Assembly (NCBI RefSeq): GCF_012927305.1
Contig: NZ_JABBGH010000003.1
Location: 682,001-746,000 of the forward strand
Direction of reading: 5' to 3'
Source of the DNA: Hymenobacter polaris
Lineage (GTDB): Bacteria > Bacteroidota > Bacteroidia > Cytophagales > Hymenobacteraceae
Length of the DNA: 64,000 bases
Shown here piece by piece: positions 1-7,421 of this stretch; positions within the stretch are counted from its first letter, which is position 1; the number at the start of each line of letters is the position of its first letter. Made by a program: the position numbers and the translations under genes. The notes beneath the pieces were generated by a model. That model saw only the letters and a list, made by a program, of their open reading frames with translations, made no database searches and was not told where the DNA came from.

Positions 1-44
1 GCCTCGACGAGCGCAATGTGGCCGGCGGCGACATCAAAGACTAA
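1..44 (+). CDS. C-terminal end of an unidentified protein (partial)
   Basis: The only frame that ends in a well-placed stop reads LDERNVAGGDIKD followed by TAA at 42-44. The gene begins before the window, so family and function cannot be told. It is followed at once by a large inverted repeat at 59-152. Confidence 0.5.
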   Translation, partial: LDERNVAGGDIKD

Positions 45-58
45 GCAGCAGGTTATAT

Positions 59-152
59 AAAGGACGTCCTGCTGAGCTTGCCGAAGTATCGCTGCCGAAA
101 ATCCTAGGGGGGCGGTAGCGATGCTTCGGCAAGCTCAGCAGGACGTCCTTTT
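59..152. repeat. Palindromic intergenic repeat with ~37-bp arms
   Basis: The left arm (59-97) and right arm (about 111-152) are near-perfect reverse complements, with two or three mismatches. They share GGACGTCCTGCTGAGCTTG and CGAAG. The arms enclose a short loop that contains CCTAGG. The right arm ends in TTTT, so it may also terminate the upstream gene. The sequence CTGAGCTTGCCGAAGCATC resembles dispersed palindromic repeats common in Bacteroidota (recollection, not searched). A degenerate half-copy (AAGCTCAGCATGAC) lies near 54390. Confidence 0.75.
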
Positions 153-217
153 ACAAAGCGGCTAACCATTAAAAAGCCTTACTTTTAGCCCCCGAACGAC
201 CCTCAAAACCCGCTCTC

Positions 218-559
218 ATGGCCGATTCCTCGCCCCTCGTGCTGCTCGAATGCCTCGTGGCCGGTACCTCGCACCGCCCCGAGCTACCCGCCTTTGAAAA
301 AAAGCTCAAAGTAGGCCAGACCCTACGCCTCGTGCGCGAGCCCGACAGCAAGTACGATGACTGGGCCGTGCAGGTGCACGCCGGTGCCGCCGACGATAAG
401 AATAGCTACTGGCTGGGCTACCTGCCCGAAACCCGCAACGAAACTGTGGCTCGCCTGCTCGACGCCGGCTACCCCCTCGGCGCCCGCCTGGCCCACAAAG
501 CCTGGGAAGACGAGTGGCTGCACCTAGAGATTGAGGTGCTGTGGGCCGATAAAAAGTAG
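218..559 (+). CDS. HIRAN domain protein
   Basis: This is a 113-residue protein that is essentially one HIRAN domain. Visible hallmarks are the early strand ending in VAGTSHRPE, the central LRLVREPDSKYDDWAVQV block, and LGYLPETRNETVARLLDAG. HIRAN domains bind 3' single-stranded DNA ends in HLTF-like helicases. In bacteria they also occur as stand-alone small proteins of unknown role. It precedes ruvB by 100 bp on the same strand, which fits a DNA-repair setting, but co-transcription is not shown. Family call is by eye; the exact function is unknown. Confidence 0.8.
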   Translation: MADSSPLVLLECLVAGTSHRPELPAFEKKLKVGQTLRLVREPDSKYDDWAVQVHAGAADDKNSYWLGYLPETRNETVARLLDAGYPLGARLAHKAWEDEWLHLEIEVLWADKK

Positions 560-590
560 CTTTGCTATCCCTATCGGGGAGCTTTTTGCT
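558..590 (+). terminator. Weak hairpin with T-run after the HIRAN gene
   Basis: A short stem (CCC-TATC-GGGG with flanking GCT/AGC pairs) is followed by CTTTTTG immediately downstream of the stop codon. The stem is short, so termination is uncertain. Confidence 0.35.
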
Positions 591-659
591 AACTAATGTG
601 GTTAGCTTACTGGCCCGCCCGGCGGTGGGCGCTACTTTTTCATTTCAATAGCTACTCCG

Positions 660-1712
660 ATGCGTGAAGCCTATCTAAGCGGCGGCAACGAACACTTCGA
701 TGCCACCGACAAGGACATCGACAAGGCCCTGCGCCCGCTGAGCTTCAGCGACTTTACCGGCCAGGATAAGATACTTGAGAACCTCAAGGTGTTCGTGGCC
801 GCCGCTAAGCAGCGCGGCGATGCTCTCGACCACGTGTTGCTGCACGGCCCCCCCGGCCTAGGCAAAACCACACTCTCGCACATCATCGCCAACGAGCTGG
901 GCGCGGGCATCAAAATGACCAGCGGCCCGGTGCTCGATAAGCCCAGCGACCTCGCCGGTCTGCTCACCAACCTGGAGCCGCACGACGTGCTCTTCATCGA
1001 CGAGATTCACCGCCTCAACCCGGTGGTGGAGGAGTACCTGTACTCGGCCATGGAGGACTACCGTATCGACATCATGCTCGATTCGGGCCCCAATGCCCGC
1101 TCGGTGCAGATTTCGCTCTCGCCCTTCACCCTCATCGGCGCCACTACGCGCTCGGGCATGCTCACGGCGCCGTTGCGCGCTCGCTTCGGCATCTCGGCCC
1201 GCCTGGAGTACTACGACTCGAAGCTGCTGACGACCATTGTAGAGCGCTCGGCCGATATCTTGGGCACGCCCATCCACGAAGACGCGGCTTTCGAGATTGC
1301 CCGGCGCTCGCGCGGCACGCCCCGCATTGCCAATAACCTGCTGCGCCGCACCCGCGACTTTGCGCAGATAAAGGGTACTGGCACTATTACGCAGGAGATT
1401 GCGCAGTTTGCCCTGAATGCGCTCGACGTGGATGCCCGCGGCCTCGACGACATGGATAAGCGCATCCTCACCACCATCATCGACAAGTTTAAGGGTGGCC
1501 CGGTGGGCATCAGCACCATCGCCACGGCGGTGGGCGAGGAGGGCGAAACCATCGAGGAAGTATACGAGCCCTTCCTCATCCAGGAAGGCTACATCAAGCG
1601 CACAGCGCGCGGCCGCGAGGCTACCGAAGCTGCCTACCAGCACCTGGGCCGCCTGCTGCCCAACCACTTGCGCGGCAACTCGGGCGACTTGTTTGGGGAA
1701 ATCACGAAGTAG
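660..1712 (+). CDS. ruvB: Holliday junction branch migration ATPase RuvB
   Basis: RuvB is the hexameric AAA+ motor that drives Holliday-junction migration with RuvA. The 350 residues match the family length. Walker A is GPPGLGKTT (residues 63-71), Walker B is LFIDEIHRL (around 113), sensor 1 is in GATTRSG, and the arginine finger is in LRARFG. The C-terminal winged helix contains GGPVGISTIATAVGEE and the terminal YQHLGR. The N-terminal lead-in LRPLSFSDFTGQ is also typical. The ATG start gives a normal N-terminus. No ruvA or ruvC is seen nearby. Confidence 0.97.
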   Translation: MREAYLSGGNEHFDATDKDIDKALRPLSFSDFTGQDKILENLKVFVAAAKQRGDALDHVLLHGPPGLGKTTLSHIIANELGAGIKMTSGPVLDKPSDLAGLLTNLEPHDVLFIDEIHRLNPVVEEYLYSAMEDYRIDIMLDSGPNARSVQISLSPFTLIGATTRSGMLTAPLRARFGISARLEYYDSKLLTTIVERSADILGTPIHEDAAFEIARRSRGTPRIANNLLRRTRDFAQIKGTGTITQEIAQFALNALDVDARGLDDMDKRILTTIIDKFKGGPVGISTIATAVGEEGETIEEVYEPFLIQEGYIKRTARGREATEAAYQHLGRLLPNHLRGNSGDLFGEITK

Positions 1713-1813
1713 CCCGGCCCTAGGGCTTTCAGCTCATCAAACCCTTATGCTGAACGCGCTGCCCCCAGCGGCGCGTTCTTTGTGTTTTCAAGTTACATTC
1801 TACTTAGCCTCTC

Positions 1814-2764
1814 ATGCTGCTGCACGCCGAATGGACGCCCTACGTGAAGCGCCGCGCCGCCGAGCTGGGCTTTATGGCTTGTGGTATTTCCAAAGCTGAG
1901 TTTTTGGAAGAGGAGGCCCCTAGGCTCGAAAACTGGCTGAAGCGCGGCATGCACGGGAAAATGGCCTGGATGGAAAACCACTTCGACAAGCGCCTCGACC
2001 CGCGCCTGCTCGTGGATGGGGCCAAGTCGGTTATCTCGTTGCTGCTCAATTACTACCCGCCGCAGGAGGCGCAGCAGCCCGACGATACCCTGAAAATCAG
2101 CAAATACGCCTACGGGCGCGACTACCACTTCGTCATCAAGGACAAGCTCAAAACCCTGCTGGCCGATATGCAAGCCAACATCGGCGAGGTGGGTGGGCGG
2201 TGCTTCGTGGACTCGGCGCCGGTGCTCGACAAGGCGTGGGCGCGCAAAAGCGGCCTGGGGTGGGTGGGCAAGAACAGCAATCTGATTACGCCCGGCGCAG
2301 GCTCGTTCTACTTCATCGCCGAGCTGATTGTGGACGTGGAGCTGGAGCCCGATGGCGCCATCCGCGACTACTGCGGCACCTGCACCAAGTGCCTCGACGC
2401 CTGCCCCACCCAGGCCATTACCGAGCCCTACGTGGTGGATGGCAGCAAGTGCATCAGCTACTTCACCATCGAGCTGAAAGACCAGCTCATTCCACAAGAT
2501 GTGGCCGGTAAGTTCGGCAATTGGGTGTTTGGCTGCGACATCTGCCAGGATGTGTGCCCCTGGAACCGCTTCAGCCAGCCCACGCAGGAATCGCAATTCC
2601 AGGCGCATCCGCAACTAAAGAACTTGACTGCCAGCGACTGGAAGGATATTACCCACGAAGTTTTCCAAGCCTTGTTCAAGCAATCGGCCCTCAAGCGCAC
2701 CGGCTACGAGGGGCTGAAGCGCAACATCCAGTTTGTGACTGGGCAGAGCCAACTGGAGGCCTAG
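1814..2764 (+). CDS. queG: Epoxyqueuosine reductase QueG
   Basis: QueG is a cobalamin- and Fe-S-dependent enzyme that reduces epoxyqueuosine to queuosine in tRNA, the last step of queuosine synthesis. The protein has 316 residues. The N-terminal part contains the usual WLKRGMHGKMAWM stretch. Two 4Fe-4S motifs are visible: C187-x2-C190-x2-C193-x3-C197P and C241-x2-C244-x3-C248P, the latter in CDICQDVCPW. Its stop codon TAG is part of a CCTAGG palindrome. It follows ruvB by about 100 bp on the same strand. Confidence 0.95.
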   Translation: MLLHAEWTPYVKRRAAELGFMACGISKAEFLEEEAPRLENWLKRGMHGKMAWMENHFDKRLDPRLLVDGAKSVISLLLNYYPPQEAQQPDDTLKISKYAYGRDYHFVIKDKLKTLLADMQANIGEVGGRCFVDSAPVLDKAWARKSGLGWVGKNSNLITPGAGSFYFIAELIVDVELEPDGAIRDYCGTCTKCLDACPTQAITEPYVVDGSKCISYFTIELKDQLIPQDVAGKFGNWVFGCDICQDVCPWNRFSQPTQESQFQAHPQLKNLTASDWKDITHEVFQALFKQSALKRTGYEGLKRNIQFVTGQSQLEA

Positions 2765-2769
2765 GGCCG

Positions 2770-2982
2770 CTAGGCAGCCCCTAGGCGCGGCAGCCGGCTA
2801 AAGCGGGCAAACGCCACCTTGAGCACCCGGCGGTAGATGCGCCCGAACTGAGCATAGCACCAGACCTTAAGCTCGGCAAACTCAGAAGGCTGAATCTGCC
2901 GCAAGGCTTTGCGAAGCTCCTTCTCGAATAGACTTTTGCTGAAGCTGACCTTGAGCAAAATAAGTTTGATATACTCTAACAT
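2770..2982 (-). CDS. Small conserved protein, function unknown
   Basis: This 70-residue basic protein opens MLEYIKLILLKVSF and continues SLFEKELRKALRQI. I recognise this pattern as a short family widespread in Cytophagales (recollection, not searched), with no known function. It is convergent with queG, with only a few bases between the two stops. It has no signal peptide or membrane segment. The mixed charged/hydrophobic pattern suggests a small helical protein. Confidence 0.7.
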   Translation of the reverse strand: MLEYIKLILLKVSFSKSLFEKELRKALRQIQPSEFAELKVWCYAQFGRIYRRVLKVAFARFSRLPRLGAA

Positions 2983-3097
2983 AGCCGGGTGGGAAGAGAT
3001 AAGGGCAGGCGGGCAAACGTATACGTGAAGCAGCTGCTAAAGGCTGCCGTTTAGATTGGGCGCCAAGCTTAGGGTTTCATTGTCACGAAGATAAAAT

Positions 3098-3130
3098 AAA
3101 AAAGGGCAGCCTTGGAGGGCTGCCCTTTTA
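3098..3130 (-). terminator. Intrinsic terminator of ferritin-like pair 1
   Basis: The stem AAAAGGGCAGCC / GGCTGCCCTTTT encloses a 5-nt loop. The minus-strand reading ends in a T-run, and the hairpin lies 27 bp past the stop of the downstream ferritin-like gene. Confidence 0.85.
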
Positions 3131-3156
3131 TCATTATGCTAAATCGCGAAGCCGGC

Positions 3157-4176
3157 TTAGCCGAACATCGTGTTGCCAGTTACCACGAACGTTCTGGCGA
3201 TGGCCGAAACCGTACCTACGTCCAGACCTTCGTCGAAGGCTTCCGAGAAAGAAGCCGTGGGAAAGTTGGCAAAATTGGCGCTGGTCGAAGTTGAGAGCGG
3301 TACGCCACCCTGGGTTACGTTGTCCTCGGCCGGGAAGGTGACACCTACACCCGTGGCGGTACCTACGCCCGAACCGGTGCCATTGCCGTAAACGGCCGTG
3401 CCCGTGTTGTTGCCCGCCCCGTAGATGGGGGCAGTGTAAGTTGGCGCGGCGCCGCCGTTGTCGGTACCCGAAATCCAGCTTTTTGGCTGCGCACCGTAGG
3501 GCGCTACCGGTACGCCCTGCGAAGGCGTGCTGCTGTTGACGCCGGCGCGGCGCATAGAGCGGATGTGCGAAGCGTGGCGCGCTTCTACCGAGTGGATGTT
3601 AAGCGCGGCCGTGAGCACGGTCTTGTTGGCCATTACCGAGGCTAGGGGGGCAGCGCCCTTGTAAGCGCGCACACCCGTGTCCTCAAATGATTGGGCTAGG
3701 GCCAGGTACGTGGCGGGGTTGGTGCGCCAGTCAGCGAAGGGGCCGGTGCCGGTGCCTTTGCCACCCGAGAAGTCGTAAGCTGCAACGGTTGGGTCGGCGA
3801 AAACCACAGCCCCTGAAATAGCTCCGATGGCCGACTTCAAGAAAGTAACGTGGTTAGCCTCATCGGTAGCGATGGTTTGCAGCGCCGTCATGTTGGTGGC
3901 GCTGATGCCAGTGAGGGCCGTGCGCTGCTGGTAGAAGTACATTTCCAGGTACTCTAGCTTGAGGGCGAAGTTGAGCACGTCCTGCACAGCTAGACCCGCG
4001 TTGGTTTGGGCGTAAGCTTTGTTGAACACCGCGCCCACAAATAGGGGGAGGGCGGCGGCAGTCAGCTTCTGGCCCACGCCGCTCATGTGCTTGAACACTT
4101 GGCGGCGCGAATCGAGACGCTCGTAAACCTCGGGGTCTACTTTTTCGATGTCGGAGAGAATTTGAAAGAAATTCAT
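3157..4176 (-). CDS. Exported ferritin-like domain protein (pair 1, second gene)
   Basis: This 339-residue protein has a Ferritin_2-type (DUF4439-like) domain. The N-terminal region holds a twin-arginine stretch (SRRQVFKHMS, around residue 24) followed by a hydrophobic segment ending AYAQ, a likely Tat signal. Candidate metal ligands are the glutamates in LKLEYLEMYFY, DEANH, SFEDTGVRAY and HSVEARHASH. The C-terminal third is Gly/Thr/Pro-rich and low in complexity, ending in AFDEGLDVGTVSAIARTF. It sits 44 bp after the lipoprotein partner on the same strand. It is very similar to the 60471-61430 protein, even at DNA level. Ferroxidase activity is not shown. Confidence 0.85.
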   Translation of the reverse strand: MNFFQILSDIEKVDPEVYERLDSRRQVFKHMSGVGQKLTAAALPLFVGAVFNKAYAQTNAGLAVQDVLNFALKLEYLEMYFYQQRTALTGISATNMTALQTIATDEANHVTFLKSAIGAISGAVVFADPTVAAYDFSGGKGTGTGPFADWRTNPATYLALAQSFEDTGVRAYKGAAPLASVMANKTVLTAALNIHSVEARHASHIRSMRRAGVNSSTPSQGVPVAPYGAQPKSWISGTDNGGAAPTYTAPIYGAGNNTGTAVYGNGTGSGVGTATGVGVTFPAEDNVTQGGVPLSTSTSANFANFPTASFSEAFDEGLDVGTVSAIARTFVVTGNTMFG

Positions 4177-4220
4177 GGCTAATTGCGATATAAGAATGTT
4201 AGGAACAGCGAAAAGCCGAA

Positions 4221-4943
4221 TTACATGATGCTCGAAACATCGATTTTCGAGCCGTCAGCTAGGTACATGTTGGCCGTGGCGGCTACCGTGCTTGGCGTTT
4301 TCGAGGCTTCCATGCTGTTGCTGCTGAATATATCGCTACCTACGAAGGAGTTTTCGGCCGTCAAGTCGCGAATGATGGCGGCGTGGCGAGCTTCTACCGA
4401 TACGATTTTGCCGGCGATGAACAGGTAGCCGGGGTTGGTGATGTACTGGCCAGCACCGTTATAGGCGGCCACGCCGAGGTCCTCAAATGCCTTGGCCGTG
4501 TTCAGCACCGAGAGGCGGTCGCCAAAGTTGATGCTCGAAAAGTTGGGCGTCAGGGCCTGAATGGGCGTAGCGCCGGCAGCCGTGATGGCAGCTTTCAGGA
4601 AGTCGCGGTGAATTACCTCGTGGTAGTAGAGGTCATCCAAAATCAGCTTTTCGGCCGAGCCTGAGCCTAGGCCGGTGTAGTACGCGCCCGAGCGCACCAT
4701 GGTGTAGAAGCCAGCTTCGAGCTGCTCGAGGGCGTAGGCGTAGTTGAGCACGCCGGCATCACCGGTACCTACGTTCACCATGCCGGGGGTAGAATCATTC
4801 TTGCTGCAACCAGCCAGCACCAGGGCGGTAGCGCCGGCCGTAGCACCAGCATACATGAAGAAAGAGCGGCGCTTGATGGGCGCGTATAACGGCCGGTCGA
4901 GGTCGGCGACGGGCTGCGAGCCGGGGATAAGGTTGGTTGACAT
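4221..4943 (-). CDS. Tat-exported ferritin-like lipoprotein (pair 1, first gene)
   Basis: The 240-residue protein starts with a Tat-type signal (KRRSFFMYAGATAGATALV) ending in the lipobox LAGC, so it is probably a lipoprotein. The ferritin-like four-helix domain follows: YALEQLEAGFY, HEVIHRDFL, FEDLGVAAYNGAG and SVEARHAAIIRDL supply Glu/His positions typical of di-iron carboxylate folds. The first gene of each ferritin pair in this window has the same arrangement. Its role is unknown; oxidative-stress or desiccation protection is a guess from family context. Upstream DNA is AT-rich and holds the palindrome CGATTAATCG (4975-4984). Confidence 0.85.
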   Translation of the reverse strand: MSTNLIPGSQPVADLDRPLYAPIKRRSFFMYAGATAGATALVLAGCSKNDSTPGMVNVGTGDAGVLNYAYALEQLEAGFYTMVRSGAYYTGLGSGSAEKLILDDLYYHEVIHRDFLKAAITAAGATPIQALTPNFSSINFGDRLSVLNTAKAFEDLGVAAYNGAGQYITNPGYLFIAGKIVSVEARHAAIIRDLTAENSFVGSDIFSSNSMEASKTPSTVAATANMYLADGSKIDVSSIM

Positions 4944-5288
4944 GTAAAGAAAAAAAGTGATTTTTTAAATTCGCCGATTAATCGTAACCAATGGTCGAGC
5001 TTGTACGCCGACACCTAGGGTTAAGGTTGTGCTTAATTGTTTTTTCTTAAAAATTTCGCCTCGACCCTTGGAGTAGCTTTAGACTGGTATTGCTTTCGGC
5101 TGATAAGCAAAAGAGCCACCTTTCTATACGAAAGGCGGCTCTTAGCCGGATTTATACCCGAATGACATTTGCGCAAATAAGGCCGTAGCCCCAGTTGCTA
5201 ACTGACTATCAATAGCACTTCCCGCTTAAAAAGCAGCGTGACTGCTAACTACATAGCTAATCTATTGCAGACCTAGGGCCCGCGTCCA
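4944..5288. other. Intergenic region between ferritin-like pairs 1 and 2
   Basis: This stretch of about 345 bp has no gene. It holds the AT-rich promoter region of pair 1, including a perfect 10-bp palindrome CGATTAATCG at 4975-4984. It also contains the pair 2 terminator at 5111-5143. No clear TAnnTTTG element was found for the pair 1 gene. Confidence 0.6.
5108..5143 (-). terminator. Intrinsic terminator of ferritin-like pair 2
   Basis: Arms 5111-5124 and 5130-5143 pair with one mismatch (AAGAGCCACCTTTC / GAAAGGCGGCTCTT). Read on the minus strand, the stem is followed by TTTTGC. It is about 145 bp past the stop of the pair 2 gene. Confidence 0.6.
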
Positions 5289-6284
5289 TTAAAAAGTCTG
5301 CTGAAACAGGCCTTTAGCTTTACCAGCCGTAGAAGTGAAGTTCAGAGCAATGGTTTGCACCGTATTTGGGTCGAGTGGCTCGTCGAAAGCTTCCGATACG
5401 GCTGAGGCAGTGTAAGTGCTATTGATAGTCGTTAGGTCTACGCCGGCTTGCGTGGTATTGCTGTCAGCTGGGTAGCTAGCAGCTGGGCTGCCTGCGTTGT
5501 AGGCTGCGCTGGCGGGCTTGCTGCCATTGGGGGCAGTTGGGCCGCCGTTGTCCACCAAATTAATCCAGCTCTTGGGGGCGGCATCGTAAGGCGATACGGC
5601 CGGGGCCATAGCCGAGCCCAGGCTGTTGGCCACGATGGCGCGCCGCACGGTGCGGAAGTGCGAATTGTGGCGCGCCTCTACCGAGTGAATGTTGAGGGCG
5701 GCTTCCAGAATGTCTTTGGTAGACGAGGTATTCAGCGTGGGAGCCCCGCCTTTATAGGCGCGCTGGCCCACATCGGAGAAGGCTTGGCCTGCCGCGAAGA
5801 ACAACGCGCCATTGGTGTTGCCAGCGCCGTTGGGAACGAGGGCCGAGGCTGTGGGGCCGGTACCCGTGCCGCCGCCACCCGAGTAGTCGTAGTCGGTAAC
5901 GAGGTAAGCGGCAGGGGCGGCCGAGCCCAGCACGCCCCGCAGGGCGCTGATGTGGCCCGCTTCATCGTTGCGAATGGTGGTGACGCCCGTGGTTTCCGAC
6001 GAGGGAATCAAGCCGCTGATGCCTAGCGCCGTGTTGTAAAAATGGTACTCCAGGTACTCGAGTTGCAGCGCCAGCGTCAATACTTTTTGCACGGCAGTGG
6101 GCAGGGTGCTCGACTGGCCATAGGCGCGGTTGAAGAATGAGGCTAGCACGGCTGGCACAGCAGCGGCGGTAATTTTCTGACCAGCGTGGCCCAGGTATTG
6201 AAACGCCCGGCGACGCGGGTTGATGCGGTCCAGAAATTCCGGGTCGGCCTGCTCCAGGTCGGAGATTAGTTTAAAGAGATTCAT
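5289..6284 (-). CDS. Exported ferritin-like domain protein (pair 2, second gene)
   Basis: This 331-residue paralog of the 3157-4176 product shares the N-terminus (LISDLEQADPEFLDRINPRRRAF), a predicted export signal ending AYGQ, and the helical core LQLEYLEYHFYN, DEAGHISAL, AFSDVGQRAYKGG and HSVEARHNSHFRTVRR. The glutamate in FED of the other copies is replaced here by FSD, so one candidate ligand may differ. The C-terminus again ends in a conserved AFDEPLDPNTVQTIALNF. The 44-bp gap to its lipoprotein partner is identical to that of pair 1. Confidence 0.83.
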   Translation of the reverse strand: MNLFKLISDLEQADPEFLDRINPRRRAFQYLGHAGQKITAAAVPAVLASFFNRAYGQSSTLPTAVQKVLTLALQLEYLEYHFYNTALGISGLIPSSETTGVTTIRNDEAGHISALRGVLGSAAPAAYLVTDYDYSGGGGTGTGPTASALVPNGAGNTNGALFFAAGQAFSDVGQRAYKGGAPTLNTSSTKDILEAALNIHSVEARHNSHFRTVRRAIVANSLGSAMAPAVSPYDAAPKSWINLVDNGGPTAPNGSKPASAAYNAGSPAASYPADSNTTQAGVDLTTINSTYTASAVSEAFDEPLDPNTVQTIALNFTSTAGKAKGLFQQTF

Positions 6285-6328
6285 GATGCTAGTAAAGACA
6301 AATTGAGGGGAAAAGGAAGCCGCTGGAC

Positions 6329-7132
6329 CTAGCTGTAGCTATTGGCCGACAGCTTGGAGCCATCCGCCAGGTAGTTATTGACGGCCGATAGTACGTCCTG
6401 CGGTTTCCGCGACCGCTCGCCGCCAGCTACCGGGTTGCCATTGCCGGGGGTTAGGCTAGGGGTGCCCGTGCCGGGGTCGCCGGAGGCCGGCGTGAAGGTG
6501 TTTACCACATCGCTGCTAACGAAGCTGTTGTAGGTAATCATGTCGCGGATGAGGGCCGCGTGGCGAGCTTCTACCGACACAATCTTACCAGCCAGGCCGA
6601 GGAAAGTATTATTAGTCAGGTAGCGACCGGCACCGTTGTAGGCCGCCACGCCAGTGTCCTCAAACGTGCGGGCCGCCGACAGAATACCGTTGAGAGTGGT
6701 GAAGTCGATGGATGAGAAATTAGGGGTCAAATCCTTGAGCGGCGTGATGCTGTTAGCCGTCAGGGCCGCCTTCAAAAAATCGCGGTGAATGGCCTCGTGC
6801 AGGGCCAAGTCATCAAACACCTGCTTCACGGCGGCGGGTGTGCCCGAAGCCATGTAGTAGCTGCTCGTTCTGACTTGCGCGTAGAAGGCTGCCTCAAGCT
6901 GCTCGAGGGCGTAGGCGTAGTTAAGGATGCCACCATCGCCGGTGCCCACATCGAGCATGCCGGGGGTGGTGTTGTTGTCGTCTTTGCTGCAGCCAGCCAG
7001 CACCAGGGCCGTAGCGCCGGCCGTAGCGCCAGCATACATAAAGAAAGAGCGACGCTTGATGGGCGCGTACAGCGGCCGGTCGAGGTCGGCTTTAGCTGGC
7101 TGCTGCTCGTGAAGCAAGTGTTGGTTAGCCAT
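6329..7132 (-). CDS. Tat-exported ferritin-like lipoprotein (pair 2, first gene)
   Basis: I start at the ATG giving MANQHLLHEQQ, because it aligns with the pair 1 protein. A longer frame adds 16 unconserved residues. The Tat signal KRRSFFMYAGATAGATALV runs into lipobox LAGC. The ferritin-like core is YALEQLEAAFY, HEAIHRDFL, FEDTGVAAYNGAG and SVEARHAALIRDM. A Gly/Pro/Thr-rich linker with SRKPQDV precedes a conserved C-terminal NNYLADGSKL. The signal-region DNA is nearly identical to that of pair 1, which suggests tandem duplication. Confidence 0.83.
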   Translation of the reverse strand: MANQHLLHEQQPAKADLDRPLYAPIKRRSFFMYAGATAGATALVLAGCSKDDNNTTPGMLDVGTGDGGILNYAYALEQLEAAFYAQVRTSSYYMASGTPAAVKQVFDDLALHEAIHRDFLKAALTANSITPLKDLTPNFSSIDFTTLNGILSAARTFEDTGVAAYNGAGRYLTNNTFLGLAGKIVSVEARHAALIRDMITYNSFVSSDVVNTFTPASGDPGTGTPSLTPGNGNPVAGGERSRKPQDVLSAVNNYLADGSKLSANSYS

Positions 7133-7421
7133 AAAGGGTAGAAAAGGAGAAATAGAAAAAGAGGGTTGGCTACTGCCCATTGGCAGGTGGCTAGGCTGCT
7201 CTACGGTAAGCCCACAAGATGTGGCTCATCTAAGCGATGGTTACGCACGAGCTTATAAACAAATGAGCTTTAATAACTTATTGAATGTTAATTATTATGT
7301 TGCTGTAGAATAAAATTTCAAAAAATTAGTGCTGCTATCTACGAGACTTAGCTGACCTAGAGTCACCTGGGTCTTAAGCCCTAATTGGCAGGCCAGTGCG
7401 ACCTTTGCCGGCCGGCTTCTG

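Noticed and set aside
858..1667. Long minus-strand open frame opposite ruvB (269 codons)
   Set aside because: It is a shadow of ruvB in GC-rich DNA. Composition is His/Gly/Val/Ala-rich with no motif, and no promoter or start context was seen.
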